From: an uncultured Saprospiraceae bacterium
Lineage (GTDB): Bacteria; Bacteroidota; Bacteroidia; Chitinophagales; Saprospiraceae
Assembly: GCA_937967615.1 (NCBI GenBank)
Contig: CALCMJ010000011.1
Coordinates: 1 to 32,843 of the forward strand
Length of the DNA stretch: 32,843 bases
Direction of reading: 5' to 3'
The translations under genes and the position numbers were made by a program. The notes under the pieces were generated by a model. The model saw only the letters and a program-made list of their open reading frames with translations, was not told where the DNA came from and searched no databases. The stretch's first letter is position 1, and each line of letters begins with the position of its first letter. Shown one piece after another: positions 8,506 to 17,555 of the stretch.

Positions 8506-9672
8506 TTAGACTTGCTCAAATTTCCACCATCTGTACAACTTCATCAAAAGCATAATCATAATAGGTATAAAAGCCAAATGATATTGCTGCGGGATAACTA
8601 ACCAAAACACAAGAGCGGCCGCTGTCAATACTGCACTCAAGATGAGTAGCCAGTTTGCAGAAGTTCTTGGGCTTTTAAAAGCGAGTAGTAAGTAAAAAGG
8701 ATGAATCCAGAGCAGATTCCAATTTGCCTTAGTTGCAATATGGTCAGTAAAGAACCACATCACAAATAACAAGAGACTGCTGAGTCCAAGTATGAGAAAG
8801 CAAAACTTGTCATACCATTTCAAGCCCTTACTATTCTTGTCAACAAAGAAAAACAAGAACACTTCCAAAAGAAGTAATAAAATAAATACAAGCATAGGTG
8901 TAAACCAGGGACGGGTGAATCGTTTCTCTTGTTCTTCAGAGAAATCAAGTACATTGCTTGTACTCTTTACAAAATTCTTTTCTCCAATTTTTTTATTCTC
9001 TAATGACTTCATCAAATAAGCAGGCAGAAATGTCTGATGAAGATCAGAGGCCTTATCGTCTGCAACACTGCCTATAACTAAATCTATTCCAAAATCTGAC
9101 CATGGGAGTCCAGGTAAAAATTCATCTAAGAGATTTCTGAAAGTTTTATCTGTCTTTTGATCTGGAAACTCTATCCCTAAAGATTGTGTAAATACATCTC
9201 TGGGCCTTGTGGAACAATTATCAAAAAAGAAATCATACTTATAGGTTCTATTTTCTTCTTTGGAATTGTTAACCAAGAAATCAAAAATTCTTTGTCGCTC
9301 TAAACTATCTAAATTAAGTTTTTGCTCGTATACTGATCTTGAGTAATGATTATATTCTCTAAGAAAGATTCCATACTTCTGCATACCTAAATGGTAGTCT
9401 AATTTTCCCCGTAGGAATTTTCTATAAAATCCTGGAGTATTAAAACTAAACATGCCATAATTAAATACAATATCCATCTCTTGTCCTGGATCATTTACAC
9501 GCATGCCTGTATGTCCAAACGTAGAATAGAGCTGGTTACCAGGATCACAAGTAAGTAGAGATATTTCAGCCAGTGAAGAAAGCGGCTTTTGTGCGAAAGC
9601 AGGACTGCAACACAGCAATGAAAGAAGGAGAAAAGACAATATGTGATTATTCAATATCCTCATAGGAATCAA
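8506..9672 (-). CDS. DUF4105 membrane protein, candidate lipoprotein N-acyltransferase (Lnb-like)
   Basis: A 388-residue protein with a signal peptide ending in SPAFAQ near residue 28, an extracytoplasmic DUF4105 domain (about 32-200) and roughly five C-terminal membrane helices. From memory, DUF4105 (PF13387) is now named after the periplasmic domain of Lnb, the lipoprotein N-acyltransferase of Bacteroides. The likely catalytic pair is visible: H54 in TFGHTGMRV and C153 in FDNCSTRPRD. If correct, it would add the third acyl chain to outer-membrane lipoproteins in an organism lacking Lnt. Paralogous DUF4105 proteins are common in Bacteroidota, so orthology to Lnb is not proven. It lies 41 bases downstream of metG on the same strand and may be co-transcribed. 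An alternative start is M4. Confidence 0.8.
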   Translation of the reverse strand: MIPMRILNNHILSFLLLSLLCCSPAFAQKPLSSLAEISLLTCDPGNQLYSTFGHTGMRVNDPGQEMDIVFNYGMFSFNTPGFYRKFLRGKLDYHLGMQKYGIFLREYNHYSRSVYEQKLNLDSLERQRIFDFLVNNSKEENRTYKYDFFFDNCSTRPRDVFTQSLGIEFPDQKTDKTFRNLLDEFLPGLPWSDFGIDLVIGSVADDKASDLHQTFLPAYLMKSLENKKIGEKNFVKSTSNVLDFSEEQEKRFTRPWFTPMLVFILLLLLEVFLFFFVDKNSKGLKWYDKFCFLILGLSSLLLFVMWFFTDHIATKANWNLLWIHPFYLLLAFKSPRTSANWLLILSAVLTAAALVFWLVIPQQYHLAFIPIMIMLLMKLYRWWKFEQV

Positions 9673-9713
9673 GAATGATACTTATGTAACGTAAAAAAGA
9701 AGATTTTGCATTC

Positions 9714-11846
9714 TTATGAGACAGAAAAACCGTTTGCCCAACCTTTCGCGGGACTTACAAAAGAAAGTTTTCCATCTTTATCTTCTGCCATTAGAATCAT
9801 TCCTTTAGATTCTACTCCACGTATTTTTCTAGGAGCAAGATTAGCAAGGATTAAGACTTCTTGGCCAATGATATCTTGTGGATTATAGAATTGCGCAATC
9901 CCAGAAACAACCGTTCTTTTTTCAAAACCTAAGTCGACTTGAAGTTTTAGCAACTTATCAGCTTTCTCTACTTTTTCTGCTTCTAGTATTGTAGCAGTAC
10001 GAATATCCATTTTTGAAAAATCTTCAAAAGCTATAGTAGGTTTAATATTCGATTCTTCCGTTTCTATTGTTTCCATAGCTCCTGCAATTAATTTGTTCCT
10101 TTGGTCTTGAATGATATCATCTTCTATTCTTGAAAACAAGTGCACTGGTTCATTAATTTTGTGTCCTATTTGGATAATATTCTTCCCTTCAGCTAGGTCA
10201 TCCATGATATCTAGAAGTTCGCCTTTTTCTGTTACACGTTCTAAATTCAAAAGATCTCTAAGCTTATCAGAAGTAAAAGGTAAAAAAGGTCTTAATGCAA
10301 TACTCAGTGCTGTAACATATTGCATGGACAAGTTCATCACCACCTTAACTGTGTCTTCATCCTCTTTGATCATTTTCCAGGGTGCGTTAAATTGCAGGAG
10401 TTGATTTCCAAGTGAGGAAATATCCATGATCTTTTTAAGAGCTGATCTAAAGTCATATCTACGCAAGGCGCTACACATCGCATCTAAATTATCATAGAGC
10501 AATAGCATCTCGCTTTCATGGTAGCCCATGTCATCTTCATTCTCTGCAGCTGTGATCATCAATGCCTCATCATAATCAGGGATGACACCTTCATAATATT
10601 TATTAACAAGGACTACTACTCTATTGATGAAATTGGCCAGATTGTTTACCAGTTCATTATTATTTGCATCCTGATAGCCTTTCCACGTAAATTCACTATC
10701 CTTCAACTCGGGCATATTCTTTATCAATGCATATCTCAGCTCATCTTCTTTACCAGGAAAGTCTTTGAGATAGTCATGCACCCACACAGCCCAATTCTTG
10801 GAAGTAGAAAGTTTTTTTCCTTCTAAATTTAAAAACTGGTTAGCTGGTACGTTTACGGGCAAAACATATTCTCCATGTGCTTTTAAAATTGCAGGAAAGA
10901 TTAAGCAATGGAATACGATATTATCTTTTCCAATAAAATGTATAAGTGCTGACTTCTCATCTTTCCAGTAGAGCTCCCAGTCTTTTCCGTTTTCAGCGGC
11001 CCAAGCTTTTGTAGAGGACACATAACCAATGGGCGCATCCATCCATACATAGAGTTTTTTGCCTTCTGCTCCTTCTATACTTTGGGGTACATCTACTCCC
11101 CAATCTAAGTCTCTGGTCATAGATCTAGCCTGCAATCCTCCATCTAACCAAGATCTGCATTGTCCTAGAACATGATTCTTCCAGTCTTCCGGATAATGTA
11201 GCTGTTCTTCACCTACTTTTCCTGTCTGTATCCATTCTCTTAACCAATCTTCATACTTATCTAAAGGTAAATACCAATGCTTGGTTTTTTTCAAGACTGG
11301 CTTTTCTTTAGATAAGGTAGATATAGGATTGATTAATTCTGTGGGACTAAGATCAGATCCACAGTTTTCACATTGGTCTCCGTAGGCTTCTTCATGAGAA
11401 CAATTAGGACAGGTTCCTAAAATATATCTATCTGCTAGAAACATTTTAGCTGTCTCGTCATAATATTGTTCAGATTCTTTTTCTACAAATTCTCCTTTGT
11501 CATAGAGGTTTTGAAAAAACTCTTGTGCGGTTTCGTGATGGAGTGGGTCAGATGTACGATGGTAATAATCAAATGATATCCCAATGCCTTTAAATACTTC
11601 TCTAAAAAGTTTATCGTACTTATCTACAATTTCTTGTGGCGGTAAACCTTCTTTAAGAGAACGCATTGTAATTGCGGCACCGTTCTCGTCACTACCACAG
11701 ATATAGACTATATCTTTTCCCATCAAGCGTTGGAAGCGAACAAAAATATCTGCTGAAAGATATGCACCTGCAAGATGCCCTAAGTGCAAAGGACCATTCG
11801 CATACGGTAGTGCGGAAGTCACCAGATATCTTTCAAATTGTTTCAT
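9714..11846 (-). CDS. metG: Methionyl-tRNA synthetase
   Basis: Cytoplasmic class I aminoacyl-tRNA synthetase charging tRNA-Met. Numbered from the chosen ATG, it shows the HIGH-type signature HLGH (21-24), a zinc knuckle with C146, C149, C159 and C162, and the KMSKS-type loop as KLSTS (345-349). An anticodon-binding helical domain comes next. The last ~110 residues form an EMAP/Trbp111-like tRNA-binding domain (from FSKMDIRTATIL). The length is 710 residues, typical for the long MetG form with the C-terminal dimerisation/tRNA-binding module. I preferred the ATG at 11846 (MKQFERYLVTSALPYANG), which matches the family start; an in-frame upstream ATG at 11882 would add 12 atypical residues. Confidence 0.97.
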   Translation of the reverse strand: MKQFERYLVTSALPYANGPLHLGHLAGAYLSADIFVRFQRLMGKDIVYICGSDENGAAITMRSLKEGLPPQEIVDKYDKLFREVFKGIGISFDYYHRTSDPLHHETAQEFFQNLYDKGEFVEKESEQYYDETAKMFLADRYILGTCPNCSHEEAYGDQCENCGSDLSPTELINPISTLSKEKPVLKKTKHWYLPLDKYEDWLREWIQTGKVGEEQLHYPEDWKNHVLGQCRSWLDGGLQARSMTRDLDWGVDVPQSIEGAEGKKLYVWMDAPIGYVSSTKAWAAENGKDWELYWKDEKSALIHFIGKDNIVFHCLIFPAILKAHGEYVLPVNVPANQFLNLEGKKLSTSKNWAVWVHDYLKDFPGKEDELRYALIKNMPELKDSEFTWKGYQDANNNELVNNLANFINRVVVLVNKYYEGVIPDYDEALMITAAENEDDMGYHESEMLLLYDNLDAMCSALRRYDFRSALKKIMDISSLGNQLLQFNAPWKMIKEDEDTVKVVMNLSMQYVTALSIALRPFLPFTSDKLRDLLNLERVTEKGELLDIMDDLAEGKNIIQIGHKINEPVHLFSRIEDDIIQDQRNKLIAGAMETIETEESNIKPTIAFEDFSKMDIRTATILEAEKVEKADKLLKLQVDLGFEKRTVVSGIAQFYNPQDIIGQEVLILANLAPRKIRGVESKGMILMAEDKDGKLSFVSPAKGWANGFSVS

Positions 11847-12215
11847 AGGCTTATAAAGACATAAATATATATAATAACGCATTAAAGAATGTTATATCTA
11901 AGGATTGTTTTCATATGAAGTTTGTTGTTTTCATAATGGTAATTAGAAGATGGATTGGGTTTTATATGATTCCGTTTTGGGAAGAGAATAAAAGAACACC
12001 AAAGTGATCATAAAATAGTCTCATCTTTCATTGCGATTATGATTGCGTGAGCTGCCTGGAGTGGCTGGCAGTGCAACTGCCAGAGTACGCAGTACCGAGT
12101 GAACAACGAGCGCGTAAGGGAGCGACCTGAACGCATGTAATGCGTGAATGGGCACGCCCTTTTAAAAATTATAATCAATTCTTTGCGAGCACTTTTTGTT
12201 TTTTAAATTCGTGTT
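11847..12215. other. Intergenic region with GC-rich structured repeat
   Basis: No gene is supported here. From 11847 to about 12040 the sequence is AT-rich and unremarkable; it must contain the metG promoter, but I see no clear TAnnTTTG box. From 12041 to 12165 the base composition changes sharply and hairpins appear; this part is listed separately. The last 50 bases before the 12216 gene are AT-rich again. Confidence 0.6.
12041..12165. repeat. GC-rich folded repeat, possibly REP-like
   Basis: A block of about 125 bases, clearly richer in G and C than its surroundings. It contains a perfect 8-bp hairpin with GCA loop (12065-12083, CTGGCAGT/ACTGCCAG), a GTAC-GCA-GTAC unit (12085-12095), a 6-bp hairpin with GTA loop (12131-12145) and a GGGCACGCCC quasi-palindrome (12150-12159) followed by TTTT. 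Read on the minus strand it opens with GGGCGTGCCC. From memory, that is a common head of interspersed non-coding repeats in Bacteroidota. No ORF makes sense of it. It could be a REP-type element or a small structured RNA. Confidence 0.55.
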
Positions 12216-12734
12216 ATGGATTTTAATGTAGAGTTATCTAAGAGACCTTCAAAGGCACGTGTGCTAGAAATTGTAGATATCGTGCTACGGGATCCTACTC
12301 AAGTCAAGGGCTTAATGAAATATTATTTTGCACATACGGATAGACTAGGTATGATTGCATCTTGGATTGTAAGTTATGTTGCGCGAAAAAATCCAAAGCT
12401 GATAGAACCTTATTATGGCAAAATGATCACGCATATACAGAGGGATATTCACACGGGTATAATGCGAAATACGATACGGATTTTTGAAGATGCTCCTATC
12501 CCAAAAAGAATACAGAGTAAGTTATACGAACAATGTTTAGAATTTATCTCTGACACAAAGATGCCTATGGCCGTCGCAGCATTTTCTATCACAACTGCTA
12601 TGCGTATTTCCAAACCTTACCCAGAGCTGAGGGACGAACTCAAAGAGATTCTTTTACTCATGGACAATCACGGCACTGTAGGTTTTCAGTATAGAAGAAA
12701 AAAGGCATTAAAAGAATTAAATAGTAATAGCTAA
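12216..12734 (+). CDS. Helical repeat-like protein of unknown function
   Basis: A 172-residue, almost wholly alpha-helical, soluble protein with no signal peptide or membrane segment. Helix pairs such as GMIASWIVSYVARKNPKLIEP and the following amphipathic units look like degenerate HEAT-type repeats, so a protein-binding role is plausible. I cannot name the family with certainty. It is the first of four genes on the plus strand, 51 bases before the sigma factor, but its composition gives no link to the uptake locus. The N-terminal start at 12216 is the only good ATG. Confidence 0.7.
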   Translation: MDFNVELSKRPSKARVLEIVDIVLRDPTQVKGLMKYYFAHTDRLGMIASWIVSYVARKNPKLIEPYYGKMITHIQRDIHTGIMRNTIRIFEDAPIPKRIQSKLYEQCLEFISDTKMPMAVAAFSITTAMRISKPYPELRDELKEILLLMDNHGTVGFQYRRKKALKELNSNS

Positions 12735-12785
12735 GCTTTGTCTTTTATATTAAAAATCTTCATTAAATTGGTTTAGCTACACCAT

Positions 12786-13331
12786 ATGGATTCTGAGCAC
12801 GACTTAATGTTATGGAAAAAAATTGGGAATGATGATACTGCGTCATTTGACACCCTATTTTCAAACTACTTCAACTACCTCTACAATTATGGTTTATCTC
12901 TTACAAGTGATAGTGAGATAATAAAAGATGTTATTCAGGATTTGTTTCTGGACCTTTGGAAAAATCGAAAAAGACTAAACATACAGCGTTCTGTAAAATA
13001 TTATTTGCTCCAGTCATTCAGACGGCTATTGTTTGCTAAATTAAAAGAAAACAAGCAGGTCCCATTAGAGGATTACCATATAGATCAGCAAGAGACAGAA
13101 TCCATTCAATCTTCAATAATTCATGAAGAAACACGAGAAATGAGTAGGCTAAATCTGAAGGCGATGAGTGTGCATCTTACGCCTAGGCAGCGGGAAGCTT
13201 TGTTTTTGAAGTTTTATAAGGGGATGGACTCTCAGGAAATATCAAATTTAATGGAGATTGATGTAAAAGCGGTTTATAAGCTCATTTCTACTGGAATTAT
13301 CCGATATCGCCAAATTTTTAAAAAATTATGA
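12786..13331 (+). CDS. ECF (FecI-type) RNA polymerase sigma factor
   Basis: A 181-residue extracytoplasmic-function sigma factor. Region 2 spans about residues 20-85, with SEIIKDVIQDLFLDLWKNR resembling the core-binding and -10 recognition helices. Region 4 spans about 125-177, with a helix-turn-helix (LTPRQREALFLKFYKGMDSQ followed by the recognition helix). There is no region 1 or 3, as expected for ECF factors. It is followed by a FecR anti-sigma factor and a TonB-dependent receptor with an STN domain. This is the classical cell-surface signalling trio, in which ligand binding at the receptor releases the sigma factor to transcribe the uptake gene. The 272-base gap to fecR is wider than usual. 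Confidence 0.92.
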   Translation: MDSEHDLMLWKKIGNDDTASFDTLFSNYFNYLYNYGLSLTSDSEIIKDVIQDLFLDLWKNRKRLNIQRSVKYYLLQSFRRLLFAKLKENKQVPLEDYHIDQQETESIQSSIIHEETREMSRLNLKAMSVHLTPRQREALFLKFYKGMDSQEISNLMEIDVKAVYKLISTGIIRYRQIFKKL

Positions 13332-13603
13332 GAAGAAATGGGTAGAAACACAAGAAATGAGACTCTTGTTATCATGGGCTTGGAAGTTGCCCCTAGACTT
13401 TCTTTAGGAAGTTGTTCAAATTTTTTAAGTTTCTCAATTAAACACCCTTTATATCCTGGGTGAGGTTGAAAAGCTCTTTGCTCTGTAATGACAAGCAACC
13501 AGCTAGACAATTCTTTGTCGTATTTAATACTCAAGATCTTTTGATCTAAATGCTTTTCAAACTTTGCCCAGGATTATTAATTTTATCTGTTCTAAATAGA
13601 TAC

Positions 13604-14581
13604 ATGAAAGAAAAATTTAAAAATATTGATGAGATTTTGTCTAATCCACTGTTTATAGAGTGGCTTTGTGACCCATCTGAGGAAACAAATGCGTATTGGA
13701 CTAGCTTATCTAATTCTGACTCTGGACAAGCTGTGCTTATTCAGGAGGCTAGAAATATTTTTAATGGTATTACAATTGATGCAATACAGGTGGCTCCCAA
13801 GGTACAATCTGAAGTATATCAAGCAATACAAAACAAAAAGAATACAGGTCAAGACAACACTATATTTTTACAATTCCTCAAGATAGCTGCAGCACTATTA
13901 TTTATTGTTGCTGCTATTTCTTTCTTTCTAATTCCTAAAACATCTTATAACACTGACTATGGTATTACCAAAAATCTCAGTCTAAAAGATGGAACTAAGA
14001 TTGTGATGAATGCCAATTCTAATCTAAGAGTTGACTTAAATGCAGACGATAATCAAAATAGAGAGGTATGGATGGATGGCGAAGCATTTTTTGAGGTAAC
14101 TTCAGATCCTGAACATCCATTTACTGTGCACACTAGTCGAGGAGACATTATTGTAGTAGGTACAAAATTTAATGTTGTGGACACTAGAGAGGAATTTTCT
14201 GTTTATTTAACTGAGGGTAAAATAAAATTTGAACCAAATAAGCAATATCAAGAGGAAAGTATTAACATAGATGTCAAAAAACGTCTTATATTTAAAGAGG
14301 CTATTAAAGGATTTGAGCTAGAAACAAGTAATGACCCCAATATTTTAGCTTGGAAAGACAAACAGATTATATGTGACGAAATGTCTATTCTAGAATTATC
14401 AAAAGAAATAGAATCTTATTACGGGGTTAAAGTTGTTATCAAGCAAAGTTCATTAGCTGACAGAGAGCTCAATGGTACTTTGGAAAATCAAAGTCTTGAA
14501 GAATTGCTTTTCATTATTTCTGAGACTTTTGATCTAAATATTATTTCTAATAAAAGTAGCATTGAGTTTAGTTATAACTAA
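13604..14581 (+). CDS. FecR-family anti-sigma factor with DUF4974 domain
   Basis: Inner-membrane anti-sigma factor of the Bacteroidota FecR type. Numbered from the chosen ATG, it has a cytoplasmic N-terminal region (1-88), one membrane helix (about 91-110), a periplasmic FecR domain (about 118-215, including WMDGEAFFEVTSDPEHPF and the VVGTKFNV strand) and a C-terminal DUF4974 module (about 258-322). It should hold the neighbouring sigma factor inactive until the receptor's STN domain signals. I chose the ATG at 13604 because MKEKFKNIDEIL fits a cytoplasmic start; the ATG at 13550 adds 18 hydrophobic residues that look untranslated. The receptor gene begins 10 bases after its stop. Confidence 0.92.
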   Translation: MKEKFKNIDEILSNPLFIEWLCDPSEETNAYWTSLSNSDSGQAVLIQEARNIFNGITIDAIQVAPKVQSEVYQAIQNKKNTGQDNTIFLQFLKIAAALLFIVAAISFFLIPKTSYNTDYGITKNLSLKDGTKIVMNANSNLRVDLNADDNQNREVWMDGEAFFEVTSDPEHPFTVHTSRGDIIVVGTKFNVVDTREEFSVYLTEGKIKFEPNKQYQEESINIDVKKRLIFKEAIKGFELETSNDPNILAWKDKQIICDEMSILELSKEIESYYGVKVVIKQSSLADRELNGTLENQSLEELLFIISETFDLNIISNKSSIEFSYN

Positions 14582-14591
14582 ATTCATGTAA

Positions 14592-17555
14592 TTGCTTTTT
14601 TCTATTTACAAATCATTCTTACATACTTTCCTATTTCTATTGATAACACATGGAATAGCCTTCTCTCAAATTTCTTCCAATTCTAAAAATAAAAATGTGT
14701 ACTTAAAATCCTATTTACAGGATTTAGAAACAGAACAGAATATTCATGTATATTATGAAAGTTCAATCCTTGACGAGATAATCATAAATACAAATCCAGA
14801 CTCACTCCCTGTGGATCCTTATGAAGCACTCAGCCATATTCTTAAAAACACAAAGTTATTTGTAAAAAAAATATCAGACAATGCATATGTAATAAAGTCA
14901 AAACTCAAAGTGGGCTTTATTTACGGAAGCATCTTAGGGGAGAATGGCATTGGCTTGCCTGGAGCTACAGTCATTGCAGAGGAAACTGAGAAAGGGAATG
15001 CGGCTAATATTAATGGAGAATATGAACTGGCGATTAAACCTGGAAAGTGGCTTATAACATGCAGTTATGTGGGCATGGTAGAAAAACAGAAAAGCATTTC
15101 TATTGTTTCAGGCGATAGCATCAGGCTTGACTTTGTTTTAGAAGACCAAGCCTCTATGCAAGAAATCGTCGTTGTAGGAAGAAGCCCATTAAATTCAGTT
15201 TTTGAAGTTGCCTCTCCTACTACTGTGGTTAATTTCAAAGAAGAAGAACAAAAGACTTATTATGGTTTATCTGAACTTCTTCAAAACACAATCCCATCAT
15301 TCCATTCTACAAATCAAACGATAGCAGATGCAACTGATCATATAGATCCGGTTACCTTGAAAGGACTGGGATCTGATCAACTTCTTGTTCTAGTGAATGG
15401 GAAACGAAGGCATCATAGTGCACTTGTAAATGTGAATGGAAGTCTAGGCAGAGGTTCTGTAGCTACAGATTTAAATGCTATTCCCACTTCTGCTATTGAG
15501 CGTGTTGAGATCATTCGTGATGGAGCAAGTGTATATTATGGTTCTGACGCCATTTCTGGAGTGCTTAATGTCATTCTAAAAAAGAACACCAACTACACAG
15601 ATATAAAACTCAAATCAGGAATAAGCCAAGCGGGGGATGGTCTATTAACGAACTTGTCTGCCAACACAGGCTTTTCATTTAATTCTGACGGAGTTCTAAA
15701 TTTATCTATTGATTATAATAAGAGAAATGAAATAAACAGATCTGGTGCTTATACCGGAATTATTTACGGAGATGACAGAGACAATGACAAGAAAAAAACG
15801 GATGCATTTTTTAAGCAAACAGGTTTTAAAGATAATCGCGTTATCAATGCTGGTAGAGCATCAACAGATAATCTGAGTGTTTTTCTCAATAGTGAATTTA
15901 AAATTAGTCCCAAGTTTCTTTTTTATGGTTTTGGAGGAATGAACTTCAGGTTTGCAAAATCTTCTGGATTCTATAGATTTCCATACCAGGTTGCTAAGCA
16001 ATCCGGATTATATGACTATGGTTTCTTACCAAAACTCAAATCAAACATACAAGATCAATCCATGACCTTAGGTGTTAAAGGAAAAAGAAACAAATGGAAT
16101 CTAGATATAAGCAACACTACGGGAAGAAATAGAATCCTGATGAATGTAGTAGATTCCAATAATGCTTCCCTAGGTCCTGCCTCCCCTTCATCAGCTGTTG
16201 TTGGAGGTTTTAATTATTTACAAAATATTTCAAACTTTGATTTTTCCAGGAACCTAGAATCTTACCCATTAGCTATTAGTTTTGGATTGGAATTCAGAAC
16301 TGAATTGTTTAACCAAATGGACGGAGAAGAAGTCTCCTGGCAGGACTACGGATTTGTAGATCTTGAAGGCGTTAGAAAAGAGCCTGCTATACAAATGTTT
16401 CCTGGATTCAGACCTGAAAATAGTTTGGACAGGCTGCGTTATAATACAGGTATGTATCTCAACCTAGAGTCAGACCTTACAAAAAATATAAAAATAGGTG
16501 CTGCAAATCGATATGAATATTATCAAGATTTTGGAGGTAACCTAAGCCTTAAACTATATTCAAGATTTAAATTAACGTCAACGCAATCAATTAAAGGTTC
16601 CGTTAATACTGGTTTTAGAGCGCCCTCACTTCCTCAAATCTACTATAACAGTATATCTACTCAATTTGTATCAGATGGTCCTCAAGAAAAAAGTGTGTTT
16701 GTAGGAAGTTTTAATAGTGAGTCACCAGTACGAGCAAAGTTTGGGATTGACCCGCTAATCGCTGAGACCTCAATGAATATAAATCTAGGTTATAATTTTA
16801 ATCCGAACGACAATTTTTCTTTGGCATTTGATGTATACAATATTGATATAAAAGATAGAATAGTTTTATCCGGGAGATTCAATTCAGCAGACGATCCTCT
16901 TTTTAAAGCGTTACTAAAACCTTTTAAGATTGAAGAGGCACAATTTTTTACCAATGCTATAGATACAAGAACCCAGGGGGCAGACGTTGAGCTAGAATAT
17001 GTCTATAATTTCAAAGGGTTTAAATCAAAATTTTCTAGCCTAGTAAATATTTCCAAAACATCATTAATGAAAGATGAGGATGGAAAACGCATCATTAAAA
17101 CATCAGAAAAACTAAAAGGCTTTGAAAACGTACTATTTGGCAGAGAGGACATTGGCAGAATTGAAAACTCTCAACCAAGTTCCAAAATCATTTTTAACCT
17201 TAACTTAGAAAAATCTAAGTACGTAATTAATTTGAATCTAGTTAGGTATGGAGACATCAGTTATTTTCATCCAGAAGATTATAAAGAAGAAGACTATGTT
17301 CTGAATAGCTTTAGCGGTAAATATGAAAGCAGGGATCAGATATTTTCATCAAAGTGGATAAGTTCTATGCAGCTAGGATGTGATCTTGAAGATTTTGCAA
17401 TTTCTGTAGGAGTAAATAATCTCTTCAATATATTTCCAGAACAACACAGCCATTCTTCAAATACGTCTAATGGAATTTTTCCCTATAGTCGCCGGGTACA
17501 GCAGTTTGGACTTACAGGCGCTTTTTGGTATAGTACTGTAAGTTTCAAATTATAG
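14592..17555 (+). CDS. TonB-dependent outer-membrane receptor with STN signalling domain
   Basis: A 987-residue outer-membrane receptor for energy-dependent uptake of an unidentified ligand. In order: signal peptide (1-25, ending near FSQ); STN secretin/TonB short N-terminal domain (about 35-105), which contacts the FecR protein; a carboxypeptidase-D-like beta domain (about 107-186, with GLPGATV); a TonB-box-like EIVVVGR (191-197); a plug domain (about 205-335, with VLVNGKRRHH and the IERVEIIRDGASVYYGSDAI signature); and a beta-barrel ending in an aromatic-rich strand, FWYSTVSFKL. The start is a TTG at 14592: the only nearby ATG, at 14586, is followed at once by a stop, and the signal peptide begins right after the TTG. 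Substrate not inferable; siderophore, vitamin or peptide are all possible. Confidence 0.93.
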   Translation: MLFSIYKSFLHTFLFLLITHGIAFSQISSNSKNKNVYLKSYLQDLETEQNIHVYYESSILDEIIINTNPDSLPVDPYEALSHILKNTKLFVKKISDNAYVIKSKLKVGFIYGSILGENGIGLPGATVIAEETEKGNAANINGEYELAIKPGKWLITCSYVGMVEKQKSISIVSGDSIRLDFVLEDQASMQEIVVVGRSPLNSVFEVASPTTVVNFKEEEQKTYYGLSELLQNTIPSFHSTNQTIADATDHIDPVTLKGLGSDQLLVLVNGKRRHHSALVNVNGSLGRGSVATDLNAIPTSAIERVEIIRDGASVYYGSDAISGVLNVILKKNTNYTDIKLKSGISQAGDGLLTNLSANTGFSFNSDGVLNLSIDYNKRNEINRSGAYTGIIYGDDRDNDKKKTDAFFKQTGFKDNRVINAGRASTDNLSVFLNSEFKISPKFLFYGFGGMNFRFAKSSGFYRFPYQVAKQSGLYDYGFLPKLKSNIQDQSMTLGVKGKRNKWNLDISNTTGRNRILMNVVDSNNASLGPASPSSAVVGGFNYLQNISNFDFSRNLESYPLAISFGLEFRTELFNQMDGEEVSWQDYGFVDLEGVRKEPAIQMFPGFRPENSLDRLRYNTGMYLNLESDLTKNIKIGAANRYEYYQDFGGNLSLKLYSRFKLTSTQSIKGSVNTGFRAPSLPQIYYNSISTQFVSDGPQEKSVFVGSFNSESPVRAKFGIDPLIAETSMNINLGYNFNPNDNFSLAFDVYNIDIKDRIVLSGRFNSADDPLFKALLKPFKIEEAQFFTNAIDTRTQGADVELEYVYNFKGFKSKFSSLVNISKTSLMKDEDGKRIIKTSEKLKGFENVLFGREDIGRIENSQPSSKIIFNLNLEKSKYVINLNLVRYGDISYFHPEDYKEEDYVLNSFSGKYESRDQIFSSKWISSMQLGCDLEDFAISVGVNNLFNIFPEQHSHSSNTSNGIFPYSRRVQQFGLTGAFWYSTVSFKL

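Noticed and set aside
13274-13534. 86-codon antisense frame over the sigma factor end and gap
   Set aside because: It overlaps the well-supported sigma gene and has no recognised motif; kept only as a note in the gap finding.
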